64,000 bases of DNA, taken from assembly GCF_005889735.1 (NCBI RefSeq), contig NZ_VCKY01000008.1:1-64000 (forward strand), in the 5' to 3' direction. Shown here one piece after another: positions 16,755 through 25,904 of the stretch. Position 1 is the first letter of the stretch. Every line of letters starts with the position of its first letter. The translations under genes and the position numbers were made by a program. The notes beneath the pieces were generated by a model. It worked only from the letters and a program-made list of their open reading frames with translations. It made no database searches and was not told the origin of the DNA. This DNA comes from Nonomuraea turkmeniaca (lineage in GTDB: Bacteria; Actinomycetota; Actinomycetes; Streptosporangiales; Streptosporangiaceae).

Positions 16755-18950
16755 GTGGAACACGACGAGCTCATGGAACGGATGCGGCGTTCCTTCAGCG
16801 TGGTGTTGCGCGGCTACGCGAGCGCGGCCCGCCATCTGGTGCCACTGGTGACGCCGGGCGCGCTCGTGCTCGTGCCGCTGAGCGTGGCGTCCACGCTGAT
16901 CTTCTTGATCGCGGTGAACGACTCCGCGATCGTGGCCAACCGGCAGCTGGAGCTGACGGATGTGCCCCTGGGGATGGTGCTGCTGTGCGCGGCGGTGGTG
17001 CCGGTCATCTCGTTGGTCATGGTGGTGCTGGTGTTTCCGGCGGTGCTGATTCTGGCCGTGGGGCTCCTGGTCGAACGGCGGGTGCCGGCCCGTGCGGCAT
17101 TGCGGGCGGCCGCGCGGCGGGTGCCGGCCATGCTCGCCTTGACCGGGATCGCCGTGCTGGTGCTCGCGTTGATCGTCGCCGCCGGATTCGGGACGCTGCT
17201 GGGCACCGGGACGCTCTGGGTGTGCGTCACCGTGATGGCGGTGCTGGTCCTTGTCGCGATGCCGGCTGTGCTGGCCGTGCCGTGCGTCATCCTGGAAGGC
17301 CGTTCGCCGCTCGGCGCGGTCGGACGCGCGTACCGGATGTGCGGCCTGCGGGCCGACGCCACCGCGGTCAAGCTGGCGATCGGCGTATGGGTGCTGCCCG
17401 TGCTGGCCGTCCGTGCGCTCGACTGGGGCGTGGAGCACCTGACCGGCCCCCTCGCGACGGTCGTGCCCGGTACGGCGGGGCCCGCGCTCGCCCTGATGAT
17501 CATGCCCTTCCAGGCCGCCGTCGTGGCCCGGCAGTTCCTGCACCACATCGCCCGGATATACGACGACGAGGGATTCGACGCCATCGTCAAAGCGCTGCCC
17601 GGCCCGCCACCGCGCCGGGTCTGGGCCGTGCCTGTGCTGGCCGCGCTCTTGGCGCCTGGGCTGGTGTTCAGCGCGGCCTTCTTGGTCAACCCGCTCGGCT
17701 GGCCGGAGGTCACCAATCTGCGGAAGTTGACATGGAGCCAACGCGTCGATGACAACCGGCTTCTCGTCTACCCGGAGGATGTACGGGCCCTTTACGCCGA
17801 TCCCGGCGGCGGCCTGACGGTGTTCTCCGACCATGAACACTACAGCGCCTCCAAGTTGCTCACCTGCGCCGACATCCGCTGCGATGACATGCGAGTCCGC
17901 TGGAGCGAGAAGGACGAGGACGAGCCGGGATCGAGCTCACGTCCCCCCGCGACCGCCACCCGGTTGCCCGATGGGCGGCTCTTGCTGCTGAAGTGGGCAA
18001 GGATGCCCAAACGCGAGTGGCACGCCCGGCTGCTGATCTGCGACCGAGACGCCTGTGCCCCCGCCCCGGGCGGTCAGCTCATCGCCCGGGCGAGAGACCA
18101 TGCGCACCTGAACTCGGCACTTGCCCTACGGCCCGGTGGCGGCGTGGTCATCGCCCAGGCCAACGCGGAACCGGAAGAGTGGGGGCCGTCGTATCAGGAC
18201 ACGGTCTCCTTCACCCTCTGTGACGACGTCTCTTGCACACGTCCGCGGACGAAGCAGGCCTCCCGGATGAGTTCGCCGGGATTCACTGACGCGCGGAACA
18301 CCCTGGCCGTCGCCGTGGGGCCCGACGGTCGCCCGGTCGCGGTGCGGACGGACGTCGAGAACGGCGCCGTCCATGTGATCTCCTGCATGGATCCCGCCTG
18401 CGACGAGGTGCGGGCCAGGCGCCCCCTCGGCCCGGTCTGGCCGAACGACATGGACGGGGCGACGGACCAGTACTCGACGCGCCGGGATCAGATCTACGAG
18501 TACCGCAACCAGATCGGCGCGAGACTGGCCGTACGGGCGGACGGCCGGCCGGTGATCGCCTACCGGGACGCCGTCGGCGGTGCGGTGCGGCTGCTCGACT
18601 GCCGTACGCCGGACTGCGCGCTGGCCGACTCGGTCACGCTCGACCCCGCCGGTCGGGAGCACGCCGTGCCGGCGCTGGCGCTGGACCGGGACGGGCGGGC
18701 GCTGGTGGCCTACCAGGATCTCGCCCGCCGCCGGATCATGCTCGCCACCTGTGCCGGCATCCGCTGCACGACCATGACGGTGAGCAAGATGCGCCACGGT
18801 CCCGGTCGTGTCATGGCGATGACGCTGGACGCCCAGGGACGGCCGCTGTTCCTGTGGGAGGACGACGACCCGGAAGACGAGGAGCCCTGGGACCTGTTCG
18901 TCACCGTCGGGTCCCGGCTCATGACGGAACGGCTGTCGGCTCGTCGTTGA
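16755..18950 (+). CDS. Membrane protein with extracytoplasmic six-fold CX4C repeat propeller
   Basis: About 731 aa from GTG 16755 (a GTG at 16713 is an alternative). The first ~300 residues hold about seven or eight membrane helices. The remainder is extracytoplasmic and built of six repeats, each with a cysteine pair spaced CX4C: CADIRC, CDRDAC, CDDVSC, CMDPAC, CRTPDC and CAGIRC, about 50-70 residues apart, each followed by a DGRPV-like turn (PDGRPVAVR, ADGRPVIAY, RDGRALVAY, AQGRPLFLW). This looks like a disulfide-stapled six-bladed beta-propeller. I know no named function. The membrane part resembles glycerophosphodiester-type membrane domains only loosely. Confidence 0.7.
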   Translation: MEHDELMERMRRSFSVVLRGYASAARHLVPLVTPGALVLVPLSVASTLIFLIAVNDSAIVANRQLELTDVPLGMVLLCAAVVPVISLVMVVLVFPAVLILAVGLLVERRVPARAALRAAARRVPAMLALTGIAVLVLALIVAAGFGTLLGTGTLWVCVTVMAVLVLVAMPAVLAVPCVILEGRSPLGAVGRAYRMCGLRADATAVKLAIGVWVLPVLAVRALDWGVEHLTGPLATVVPGTAGPALALMIMPFQAAVVARQFLHHIARIYDDEGFDAIVKALPGPPPRRVWAVPVLAALLAPGLVFSAAFLVNPLGWPEVTNLRKLTWSQRVDDNRLLVYPEDVRALYADPGGGLTVFSDHEHYSASKLLTCADIRCDDMRVRWSEKDEDEPGSSSRPPATATRLPDGRLLLLKWARMPKREWHARLLICDRDACAPAPGGQLIARARDHAHLNSALALRPGGGVVIAQANAEPEEWGPSYQDTVSFTLCDDVSCTRPRTKQASRMSSPGFTDARNTLAVAVGPDGRPVAVRTDVENGAVHVISCMDPACDEVRARRPLGPVWPNDMDGATDQYSTRRDQIYEYRNQIGARLAVRADGRPVIAYRDAVGGAVRLLDCRTPDCALADSVTLDPAGREHAVPALALDRDGRALVAYQDLARRRIMLATCAGIRCTTMTVSKMRHGPGRVMAMTLDAQGRPLFLWEDDDPEDEEPWDLFVTVGSRLMTERLSARR

Positions 18951-18960
18951 AAGTTTCAAC
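18946..18960. promoter_or_regulatory. LacI-type GAAA-G-TTTC palindrome upstream of the sugar dehydrogenase
   Basis: GTTGAAAGTTTCAAC is a perfect 15-bp palindrome overlapping the stop codon of the preceding gene and lying 109 nt upstream of the dehydrogenase start. GAAA-N-TTTC elements are associated with glycoside hydrolase genes and LacI-family repressors in actinomycetes. A carbohydrate-responsive operator is therefore likely for this CBM2-bearing enzyme. Confidence 0.5.
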
Positions 18961-19068
18961 CGTCGTCGCAGATGAACGGGTCACGCCGGACACGAAGATT
19001 GAGATCTGGCTGTCCGCATGCCTACGGTGCTGACATCCGCCTACGGCGATCCGGTCAAGGAGTCCGTC

Positions 19069-20754
19069 ATGCGCGCCCGTGTCGTTCCGGCTCTGGTCTT
19101 GGCGCTACTCGCTCTGTTCATCAACGTTCCCGAGGCTCGTGCCCAGGTGGTGGGCGGCTTCGACTTCTCCCGGGCCGAGGTCTCCGTCACGGGCCTGCAG
19201 GTTCCTTGGGCGCTGGCCTTCCTGCCGGACGGCAGCGCGCTGGTCTCCGAGCGCAACACCGCGCGCATCCTGCAGGTACGCCCCGGCCAGACCCCCACCC
19301 CGGTCGCCACGATCAGCGGGGTGAGCGCCTCGGGTGAGAGCGGCCTGCTCGGCATCGCCGTGTCGCCTTCCTACGCCCAGGACGGCTGGGTGTACGCGTA
19401 CTTCACCAGCACCAGCGGCGACAACCGCCTGGTCAGGCTCCAGCTGAGCGCCCCTCAGACGCAGACGGTGATCTTCTCCGGCGTCCCCAGCGCCACCGTC
19501 CACGACGGCGGCCGCATCGCCTTCGGCCCGGACGGCATGCTGTACGTGGCCACCGGCGACGCCGGCAACACCGCCAACGCCCAAAACCTCAACAGCCCGG
19601 CCGGGAAGATCCTGCGCATGACGCCCACCGGCGGGGTCCCGTCGGGCAACCCGTTCTCCGGCTCCCGTGTCTGGAGCTACGGCCACCGCAACGTGCAGGG
19701 GCTGGCCTGGGACTCCCAAGGCAGGATGTACGCCACCGAGTTCGGCCAGAACACCTTGGACGAGATCAACCAGATCGTCGCGGGCGGCAACTACGGCTGG
19801 CCCACGTGCGAAGGCACCTGCTCCAACCCGTCCTTCCGCAACCCGATCGTCACCTGGACGACCGCCCAGGCGTCGCCGAGCGGGCTGGCGTACGCCAACA
19901 ACACGCTCTTCGCGGCGGCGTTGCGCGGCCAGCGGTTGTGGACGGTGCCACTGACCAGCAGCGGCGGTGCGGGCACCCCGCTGGCCGAGCTCCAGTCCGC
20001 CTACGGGCGGCTGCGCGCGGTCGCCGTCGGGCAGGACGGCTGGCTCTGGGTCGCGACGAGCAACCGGGACGGCCGCGGCACTCCGGTGGCCCAGGACGAC
20101 CGCATCATCCGCATCCCGCCGGCCACGAGCGGAACCGACACCACCGCACCGACCGCCCCGGGCAACCTGGCCGCGTCCGGGACGACCGCCACCGGCGCCA
20201 CCCTGTCGTGGACCGCCTCGACCGACAACGTGGGCGTGACCGGCTACGACATCCTGCGCGCGACGGGCACGTCCGGCGGCACGTTCGCGCAGGCAGGCAC
20301 CTCGGCGACCACGTCGTTCACCGACACCGGGCTGGCCGCGAACACCGCCTACCGCTACCAGGTCCGCGCCCGCGATGCGGCCGGCAACCTCTCCCCCGTG
20401 TCCAACACGATCACGGTCACCACCTCGGGCGGCACCGGCACGGGTGGATGCACGGCCACGCCGACCACGCAGTCCCAGTGGGGCACCGGCTACGTGATCC
20501 AGCCGGTCACAGTGGCCAACACCGGCACGTCGGGGATCAACGGCTGGACGGTGACGTTCACGCTGCCCGCCGGGCACACCGTCACCGGGTCGTGGAATGC
20601 CACGCTGTCCGTCAGCGGGCAGACCGTCACGGCCAGGAGCGCCGGGCACAACGGCACGATCGCGGCGGCCCAGAGCACCACGTTCGGCTTCCAGGCCACC
20701 CGCCCCAGCGGGAACACGCAGGTGCCCTCCGGCTACCAGTGCACGAGCCCCTGA
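19069..20754 (+). CDS. Secreted PQQ-dependent sugar dehydrogenase with FnIII and CBM2 (AA12-like)
   Basis: 561 aa from ATG 19069, which has AAGGAG 7 nt upstream; the longer frame from 19018 is unlikely. A signal peptide ends at about PEARAQ (residue 26). The catalytic six-bladed propeller (about 35-360) begins VTGLQVPWALAFLPDG and has VHDGGRIAFGPDGMLYVATG, with the family's His, plus SYGHRNVQGLAW. An FnIII module follows (TAPTAPGNLAAS to NTITVTTS), then a CBM2 module of about 100 aa with SQW, NGWTVTF and SWNATLS. The enzyme probably oxidises sugars while bound to cellulose or chitin and could feed electrons to lytic polysaccharide monooxygenases; that role is inferred. Confidence 0.9.
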   Translation: MRARVVPALVLALLALFINVPEARAQVVGGFDFSRAEVSVTGLQVPWALAFLPDGSALVSERNTARILQVRPGQTPTPVATISGVSASGESGLLGIAVSPSYAQDGWVYAYFTSTSGDNRLVRLQLSAPQTQTVIFSGVPSATVHDGGRIAFGPDGMLYVATGDAGNTANAQNLNSPAGKILRMTPTGGVPSGNPFSGSRVWSYGHRNVQGLAWDSQGRMYATEFGQNTLDEINQIVAGGNYGWPTCEGTCSNPSFRNPIVTWTTAQASPSGLAYANNTLFAAALRGQRLWTVPLTSSGGAGTPLAELQSAYGRLRAVAVGQDGWLWVATSNRDGRGTPVAQDDRIIRIPPATSGTDTTAPTAPGNLAASGTTATGATLSWTASTDNVGVTGYDILRATGTSGGTFAQAGTSATTSFTDTGLAANTAYRYQVRARDAAGNLSPVSNTITVTTSGGTGTGGCTATPTTQSQWGTGYVIQPVTVANTGTSGINGWTVTFTLPAGHTVTGSWNATLSVSGQTVTARSAGHNGTIAAAQSTTFGFQATRPSGNTQVPSGYQCTSP

Positions 20755-20810
20755 CCGGGTCCCCGATCTGAGGACGCCCACCGGCCGGTCCTGCCCGGAT
20801 GCGCCGCTCA

Positions 20811-21171
20811 TGACGATGGCGGGCCTGGTCTCTCACGCGCGCTGGACCGAGCACTGCTGGTTCGAGATCCTGTTCCTGGGCCGCGGCCAGGCCGACAACC
20901 CGCAGTTCGACGAGACCGTCGAGGACGCCGACATGCGGGTCGAGGGCGTCCCGCTGGCCCGGCTCCTCGACGAGTACGAGCGCCAGTGCGCGGTCTCGAA
21001 CGAGATCGTCGCCGCCCATTCGCTGGACGACGTGGGCAAACATCCGGAGTTCCGCTCGGCGGGCGCCACCCTGCGCTGGATGCTCATCCACATGGTCGAG
21101 GACACCGCCAGGCACGCAGGCCACGCGGACATCATCAGGAGCTGCTGGACGGCCAGAAGGGATATTACTGA
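20811..21171 (+). pseudogene. DinB/DUF664 family protein, N-truncated and frameshifted
   Basis: The frame from ATG 20811 encodes DUF664-like sequence (MAGLVSHARWTEHCWFEILF, then YERQCAVSNEIVAAH and TLRWMLIHMVEDTARHAGHA). The usual N-terminal part is missing. Near 21140 a base has been lost: the expected DIIRELLDGQKGYY* can be recovered only by shifting frame, ending at TGA 21169-21171. In the original frame the sequence runs on antisense through the GNAT gene. It is therefore a broken copy of a metal-dependent thiol-transferase-type (bacillithiol/mycothiol S-transferase fold) protein. Confidence 0.8.
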
Positions 21172-21602
21172 GCCAGCGCCTTCTGGTAGCAGCGGGTCAG
21201 GGGCGCGTCGACGTACTTGCCGTACGGTTCCGTGAGCGTGTACGCGCACCGCTCGTACAGCGCGATGGCCTCGGGCTGCCGCAGACCGGTCGCCAGCCGC
21301 AGCCGGTGGTAGCCCAGCCCGCGGGCCAGCTCCTCCAGCGCCGACAACAACGACGTGGCGATGCCCCGGCCGCGATGGCCGGGGACGACGTACATGCGCT
21401 TGAGCTCTCCGGTGACGGCGTCCACGGGCTGGACGGCGCCGCAACCGACGGCTTGGCCGTCCACTGACACCACCAGATATCGGGCGCCCGACTGCACCTG
21501 CGAACGTCCCTCGAGCCCGTAGCGGGCGACCAGCTCCGCGAACGCCGCGTCCAGCAACGCGGCCAGCTCGACGTCGTCGGCGGTGCGCTCCTCAATCAGC
21601 AT
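21165..21602 (-). CDS. GNAT family N-acetyltransferase
   Basis: A 145-aa single-domain acetyltransferase. The acetyl-CoA pyrophosphate loop is VVPGHRGRGIATSLL (Q/R-x-x-G-x-G/A), preceded by the beta-strand ELKRMYVV and followed by LRLATGLRQPEAIALYER, the usual motif B. The length is normal for the family. Its 3' end overlaps the decayed DinB gene on the other strand by 7 nt. The substrate cannot be predicted. Confidence 0.92.
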   Translation of the reverse strand: MLIEERTADDVELAALLDAAFAELVARYGLEGRSQVQSGARYLVVSVDGQAVGCGAVQPVDAVTGELKRMYVVPGHRGRGIATSLLSALEELARGLGYHRLRLATGLRQPEAIALYERCAYTLTEPYGKYVDAPLTRCYQKALAQ

Positions 21603-21652
21603 GCTGACATGCTAGAGATTGCCGGTTTCGAGGAGTTCACGGCATCCGGGTC

Positions 21653-22795
21653 CTAGAGGCCGAGCACCTCGGCGGGGTCGGCGAGGATGCGCTGGATGAC
21701 CAGCCCGGCCGCTCCCAGCACCGCCGCGTCGGCGCCGATCCCGGAGACCACGAGGGCGGGCGGCGTGCCGCGCATCTGCCCGAGCCGTGCGCCGAGGCCG
21801 TCCGCCACGGGCCCTTCGAGCCAGGGGAAGAGCCGCGCGAAGATCCCGCCGAGCACGATCCTGCCCGGATCCACCAGGTGCACCGCCGAGGTGAGCGCCA
21901 CGCCGAGCGCGTGCCCGGCCCGCTCGCACGCCTCCAGCGCCCGCGGGTCGCCCGACTCCAGCCGCGCCACCAGAGCGGCCACCGAGTCCAGCGGCCCGAG
22001 CAGGGCGTCCTGGCCGGCGTACACCTCCAGGCAGCCCCGCCCGCCGCACCGGCACGCGGGCCCGTCGGGCACGACCACGACGTGGCCCAGCTCGCCGGCC
22101 AGCCCGAACGTGCCGCGGAACACCGTGCCGCCGACGACGAGGCCGGCGCCGATGCCGATCTCGCCGGACACGTAGAGGAAATCCGTGTCCCTGGAGCCGA
22201 ACCACAGCTCGCCCAGCGCCGCCAGGTTGGCCTCGTTGTCGATCGCCAGCGGCAGGTCGATCACGTCCTCCACCCGCACGTCCCGCCACCCGAGATGCGG
22301 CGCGCTCCGCAACACCCCGCCCTCCACGGTCCCCGGCACGGCCAGGGCGGCGCCGATGACCCGCAGCCCGGCGGACTCGGCCTCGGCCGTGGTCTCCTTC
22401 GCCAGGTCGCGCAGCCGCTCCAGGATCTCCGCCGGGTTGGAGCTGCGGTTGTCGGCCGGCCGGGTGCGGCGCAGCCGCACGGTGCGGGTGAGGTCGACGA
22501 CGCAGGCGGCCAGGTAGTCGATGTTGATCTCCAGCCCCAGCGTGGCCACCCGGTGGCCGCTCAGGCTCACCGCGACGCCGGGCCGGCCCCGCTCGCCGCC
22601 GCGCACCGCCCCGCTCTCGGTCACCACCCCCGCCTCCAGCAGGTCGGCGACCAGGCTCGACACGGTGGTCTTGGTCAACCCGGTCCGCTCCGCGAGCGCG
22701 GCCCGGGTGTGAGGTCCTGTTCGGTGGATGGCGTCGAGTACTACGGCCAGATTACGGGCACGCATGGAATCATGCCGGACACCTCTTGACGACAC
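21653..22795 (-). CDS. ROK family transcriptional repressor (XylR-type)
   Basis: A ~380-aa repressor. The N-terminal winged helix (about 10-70) reads [20 protein letters not shown]-like sequence; the ROK sugar-kinase-like domain follows with [17 protein letters not shown] and the zinc-binding signature [15 protein letters not shown] regulator of this class binds a sugar or sugar phosphate and releases DNA. GTG 22795 has GGAGG 8 nt upstream; the GTG at 22804 would overlap the ribosome binding site. It is divergent from xylA, separated by about 60 nt, and very probably controls the xylA operon. Confidence 0.92.
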   Translation of the reverse strand: MSSRGVRHDSMRARNLAVVLDAIHRTGPHTRAALAERTGLTKTTVSSLVADLLEAGVVTESGAVRGGERGRPGVAVSLSGHRVATLGLEINIDYLAACVVDLTRTVRLRRTRPADNRSSNPAEILERLRDLAKETTAEAESAGLRVIGAALAVPGTVEGGVLRSAPHLGWRDVRVEDVIDLPLAIDNEANLAALGELWFGSRDTDFLYVSGEIGIGAGLVVGGTVFRGTFGLAGELGHVVVVPDGPACRCGGRGCLEVYAGQDALLGPLDSVAALVARLESGDPRALEACERAGHALGVALTSAVHLVDPGRIVLGGIFARLFPWLEGPVADGLGARLGQMRGTPPALVVSGIGADAAVLGAAGLVIQRILADPAEVLGL

Positions 22796-22813
22796 CCCAT
22801 CCACCTCCTCAGG

Positions 22814-22840
22814 ATTATGTACAGATTATGGACTAATATC
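22814..22840. promoter_or_regulatory. Operator/promoter region between ROK repressor and xylA
   Basis: The only AT-rich stretch in the 60-base divergent gap. It has a direct repeat ATTATGTACAG / ATTATGGACTA (22814 and 22825) and a palindrome ATTA-TGGAC-TAAT (22825-22837). It lies 16-40 nt from both start codons, so a bound repressor would block both genes. Inferred target of the adjacent ROK protein. Confidence 0.5.
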
Positions 22841-22855
22841 AGGGAGCGCAGGAAA

Positions 22856-24007
22856 ATGACCGCATTCACGCCCACGCCCGACGACCGCTTCACGTTCGGC
22901 CTCTGGACCGTGGGCTGGCAGGCCCGCGACCCCTTCGGCGACGCCTCCAGGCCCGCGCTCGACCCGGTCGAGACCGTCCACCGGCTGTCGGAGCTGGGGG
23001 CGCACGGCGTCACGTTCCACGACGACGACCTGCTCGCCGTCGAGCCCGACAGGGACAAGGCCATCGCCGCGTTCAGGAAGGCCCTGGACGAGACCGGCAT
23101 GAAGGTGCCGATGGCCACCACGAACCTGTTCACCCACCCCGTCTTCAAGGACGGCGCGTTCACCAGCAACGACCGCGACGTCCGCCGGTACGCCCTGCGC
23201 AAGGTCATGCGCAACCTCGACCTCGCCGCCTCGCTGGGCGCGAAGACGTACGTGTGCTGGGGCGGCCGCGAGGGCGCCGAGTCCGACGCCGCCAAGGACG
23301 TCAAGGCCGCGCTCGACCGCTACAAGGAGGGCTTGGACCTCCTCTGCCAGTACGTCATCGACAAGGGCTACGACATCCGCTTCGCCCTCGAGCCCAAGCC
23401 CAACGAGCCCCGCGGCGACATCCTGCTGCCGACGATCGGCCACGCGCTGGGCCTGATCAACGAGCTGGAGCACCCCGAGATGGTGGGCCTCAACCCCGAG
23501 GTCGGCCACGAGCAGATGGCCGGGCTCAACTTCGTGCACGGCATCGCCCAGGCCCTCTGGCACGGCAAGCTCTTCCACATAGACCTCAACGGCCAGCACG
23601 GCCCCAAGTACGACCAGGACCTGATCTTCGGCCACGGCGACCTCAAGAGCGCTTTCTTCCTGGTGGACCTGCTGGAGCACCACGGCTACGACGGCCCGCG
23701 CCACTTCGACTACAAGCCGCTGCGCACCGAGGACCCGCAGGACGTGTGGGACTCGGCCGCCGCGAACATGCGCACCTACCTGATCCTCAAGGACAAGGCC
23801 ACGAAGTTCCGCCAGGACCCCGAGGTCCAGGAGGCCCTGCGGGCCTCGCGCGTGGACGAGCTGGCCCAGCCCACGCTGGCCGCCGGCGAGACCTGGCAGG
23901 ATCTGGCCAAGGACGACTTCGACGTCGAGGCGGCCGCCCTGCGCGGCTTCCACTTCACCCGGCTCAACCAGCTCGCGCTCGAGCACCTCATGGGGGTGCG
24001 CGGATGA
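22856..24007 (+). CDS. xylA: Xylose isomerase
   Basis: A 383-aa class I (actinomycete-type) enzyme converting D-xylose to D-xylulose, and D-glucose to D-fructose as a side reaction. Active-site residues are visible: the His/Asp of VTFHDDDL, Glu and Lys of [12 protein letters not shown], the Glu/His of [11 protein letters not shown], and the metal ligands of [19 protein letters not shown] 22856 follows GGGAGCGCAGGAAA. Its stop overlaps the next start (ATGA). No xylulokinase lies beside it, unlike classical xylAB loci, and the downstream TIM-barrel and dehydrogenase genes suggest a broader sugar-remodelling operon. Confidence 0.97.
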   Translation: MTAFTPTPDDRFTFGLWTVGWQARDPFGDASRPALDPVETVHRLSELGAHGVTFHDDDLLAVEPDRDKAIAAFRKALDETGMKVPMATTNLFTHPVFKDGAFTSNDRDVRRYALRKVMRNLDLAASLGAKTYVCWGGREGAESDAAKDVKAALDRYKEGLDLLCQYVIDKGYDIRFALEPKPNEPRGDILLPTIGHALGLINELEHPEMVGLNPEVGHEQMAGLNFVHGIAQALWHGKLFHIDLNGQHGPKYDQDLIFGHGDLKSAFFLVDLLEHHGYDGPRHFDYKPLRTEDPQDVWDSAAANMRTYLILKDKATKFRQDPEVQEALRASRVDELAQPTLAAGETWQDLAKDDFDVEAAALRGFHFTRLNQLALEHLMGVRG

Positions 24008-24747
24008 GCAAACCCATCAGCGTCCAGCTCTACACGGTCAGGGAGGCGATGGCCGCCGACCGCGACGCCGTGTTACGGCGCATCGCGGAGATCGGGTATC
24101 AGGCGGTCGAGCCCTATGACCCGATGACCGACCCCGAGGGCTTCCGCCAGGTGGCCGATGACCTGGGGCTGAGCGTGTCGAGCACGCACGCGTACGCGCT
24201 GCTCAGCGAGGAGCCCGCGAAGGTCTTCGACGCGATCGCCACGGTCGGCACCGACCTGGTGATCCTCCCCGGCGGCGTCGCGGAGGAGGAGTTCACCACG
24301 CGCGACGGCCTCCAGCGCACCGCCGACCTGCTGAACGGCCTGGCCGAGCAGGCGGCGGGGCACGGGATGCGGATCGGCTACCACAACCACTGGTGGGAGA
24401 TCGAGCCGCAGTTCGAGGGCCAGCACGCCATCGAGGTGCTGGCGGACCTGCTCGCCCCCGAGGTGTTCCTGGAGATCGACACCTACTGGGCGGCCGTGGG
24501 CGGCGCCGACGTGCCCGCCCTGCTCGGCCGCCTCGCCGACCGCACGCTGGCGCTGCACGTCAAGGACGGACCGGTGGTCAAGGGTGAGCCGCACACCGCG
24601 GTGGGGCAGGGCGTCATGCCCGTGCCCGGCATCCTGGCCGCCGCCCCCGGCGCCTGGCGCATCGTCGAGCTCGACGAGTGCGCGACCGACGTCTTCGCCG
24701 CTCTCGCGGACAGCCACGCCTACGTCACCTCTTTGGAGAGCTCTTGA
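24004..24747 (+). CDS. Sugar phosphate isomerase/epimerase (AP-endonuclease 2 fold)
   Basis: A 247-aa TIM-barrel protein of the IolE/xylose-isomerase-like family. It begins [20 protein letters not shown]. Metal-site residues occur in [30 protein letters not shown] and a C-terminal [10 protein letters not shown]. It overlaps xylA by 4 nt and the dehydrogenase by 4 nt, so all three are translationally coupled. It likely isomerises a keto- or deoxy-sugar intermediate; the exact substrate is unknown. Confidence 0.9.
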   Translation: MSKPISVQLYTVREAMAADRDAVLRRIAEIGYQAVEPYDPMTDPEGFRQVADDLGLSVSSTHAYALLSEEPAKVFDAIATVGTDLVILPGGVAEEEFTTRDGLQRTADLLNGLAEQAAGHGMRIGYHNHWWEIEPQFEGQHAIEVLADLLAPEVFLEIDTYWAAVGGADVPALLGRLADRTLALHVKDGPVVKGEPHTAVGQGVMPVPGILAAAPGAWRIVELDECATDVFAALADSHAYVTSLESS

Positions 24748-25847
24748 GTCATGGCCCCGTCGGCGTCGCCCTGGTCGGCGCCGGAAACATCAGTGGCCAG
24801 TACCTCCGCAATCTCACTGCCTTCCCCGACGTACGCGTGCTCGGCGTCGGGGACCTCGACGCCGAGCGTGCCACCGAAGTCGCGCGGGAGCACGACGTCC
24901 CCGTGTCGGGCCACCTCGCGACGGTGCTGGCCATCCCCGAGGTCGAGATCGTCGTCAACCTCACCGTCCCGTCCGCGCACGCGGCCGTCGCGCTGGAATC
25001 GCTGCGCGCCGGCAAGCACGTGTACGGCGAGAAGCCCCTCGCCATGAACACCGACGAGGGGACGAAGATCATGGTCGAGGCCGCCAACCTCGGCCTGCGG
25101 GTCGGCGGCGCCCCGGACACCTTCCTGGGCGCCGGGCTCCAATCCACCGTGCACGCCCTGCGCTCGGGCCTGATCGGCGAGCCTGTCGCCGTCACGGCGG
25201 CCACGCAGAGCCTCGGCCCGGAGTCCTGGCATCCCAACCCCGAGTTCTTCTACCAGCCCGGCGGCGGCCCGCTCTTCGACCTCGGCCCTTACTACCTGAC
25301 CGCCCTGGTGTCCCTGCTCGGCCCCGTCGCCCGGGTGGCGGCGGAGAATCGCAGGGCCCGTGACCAACGGGTCGTCGGCTCGGGACCCAAGGCCGGGAAG
25401 ATCTTCCCCGTGGACGTGCCGACCCACGTCAACGCCCTGCTCGACTTCCCGGGCTCGGCCACGGCGGCGGCCACGTTCAGCTTCGACTCGGCCGTCAACC
25501 GCCGCATGATCGAGATCATCGGCACCGAGGGCGCGTTGTCCCTCCCCGACCCGAACACCTTCGAGGGGCCGCTGCTGGCCCGGGGGCTGCACGACGCGGA
25601 CTGGCGGGAGTTGCCGCTGTCCGGGACCACGGCGGGGCGCGGCATCGGCGTCCTGGACATGGCCAGGTCGATCCGCGCGGGCACGCCACATCGTGCGTCC
25701 GGCGAGCTGGCGTACCACGTGCTGGAGCTCATGGTCGCCATCGCGGATTCCGGCGAGCGCTCGGAGTTCCGGCCGATCGCCTCAAGCCTGACCGCGCCGG
25801 AGCCGCTCCCGGACGGCTGGGACCCATACGTGGACACGCTGGCCTGA
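24744..25847 (+). CDS. Gfo/Idh/MocA family NAD(P)-dependent oxidoreductase
   Basis: A 367-aa sugar or inositol dehydrogenase. I start it at TTG 24744, which overlaps the previous TGA (TTGA) and has GGAGAG upstream. The Rossmann loop is GVALVGAGNISGQYL, the strictly conserved EKP motif is in VYGEKPLAMN, and the GG..DLGPYY segment contains the substrate-binding region typical of the family. It completes the xylA operon. Together with the TIM-barrel protein it may interconvert keto and hydroxyl groups of a sugar; inferred from context. Confidence 0.92.
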   Translation: MSHGPVGVALVGAGNISGQYLRNLTAFPDVRVLGVGDLDAERATEVAREHDVPVSGHLATVLAIPEVEIVVNLTVPSAHAAVALESLRAGKHVYGEKPLAMNTDEGTKIMVEAANLGLRVGGAPDTFLGAGLQSTVHALRSGLIGEPVAVTAATQSLGPESWHPNPEFFYQPGGGPLFDLGPYYLTALVSLLGPVARVAAENRRARDQRVVGSGPKAGKIFPVDVPTHVNALLDFPGSATAAATFSFDSAVNRRMIEIIGTEGALSLPDPNTFEGPLLARGLHDADWRELPLSGTTAGRGIGVLDMARSIRAGTPHRASGELAYHVLELMVAIADSGERSEFRPIASSLTAPEPLPDGWDPYVDTLA

Positions 25848-25904
25848 TCGGGCATATCCGCAGTTCCGTTGGCTTGAGCCGCCGGGAACCGCGAGAATGG
25901 CCCG

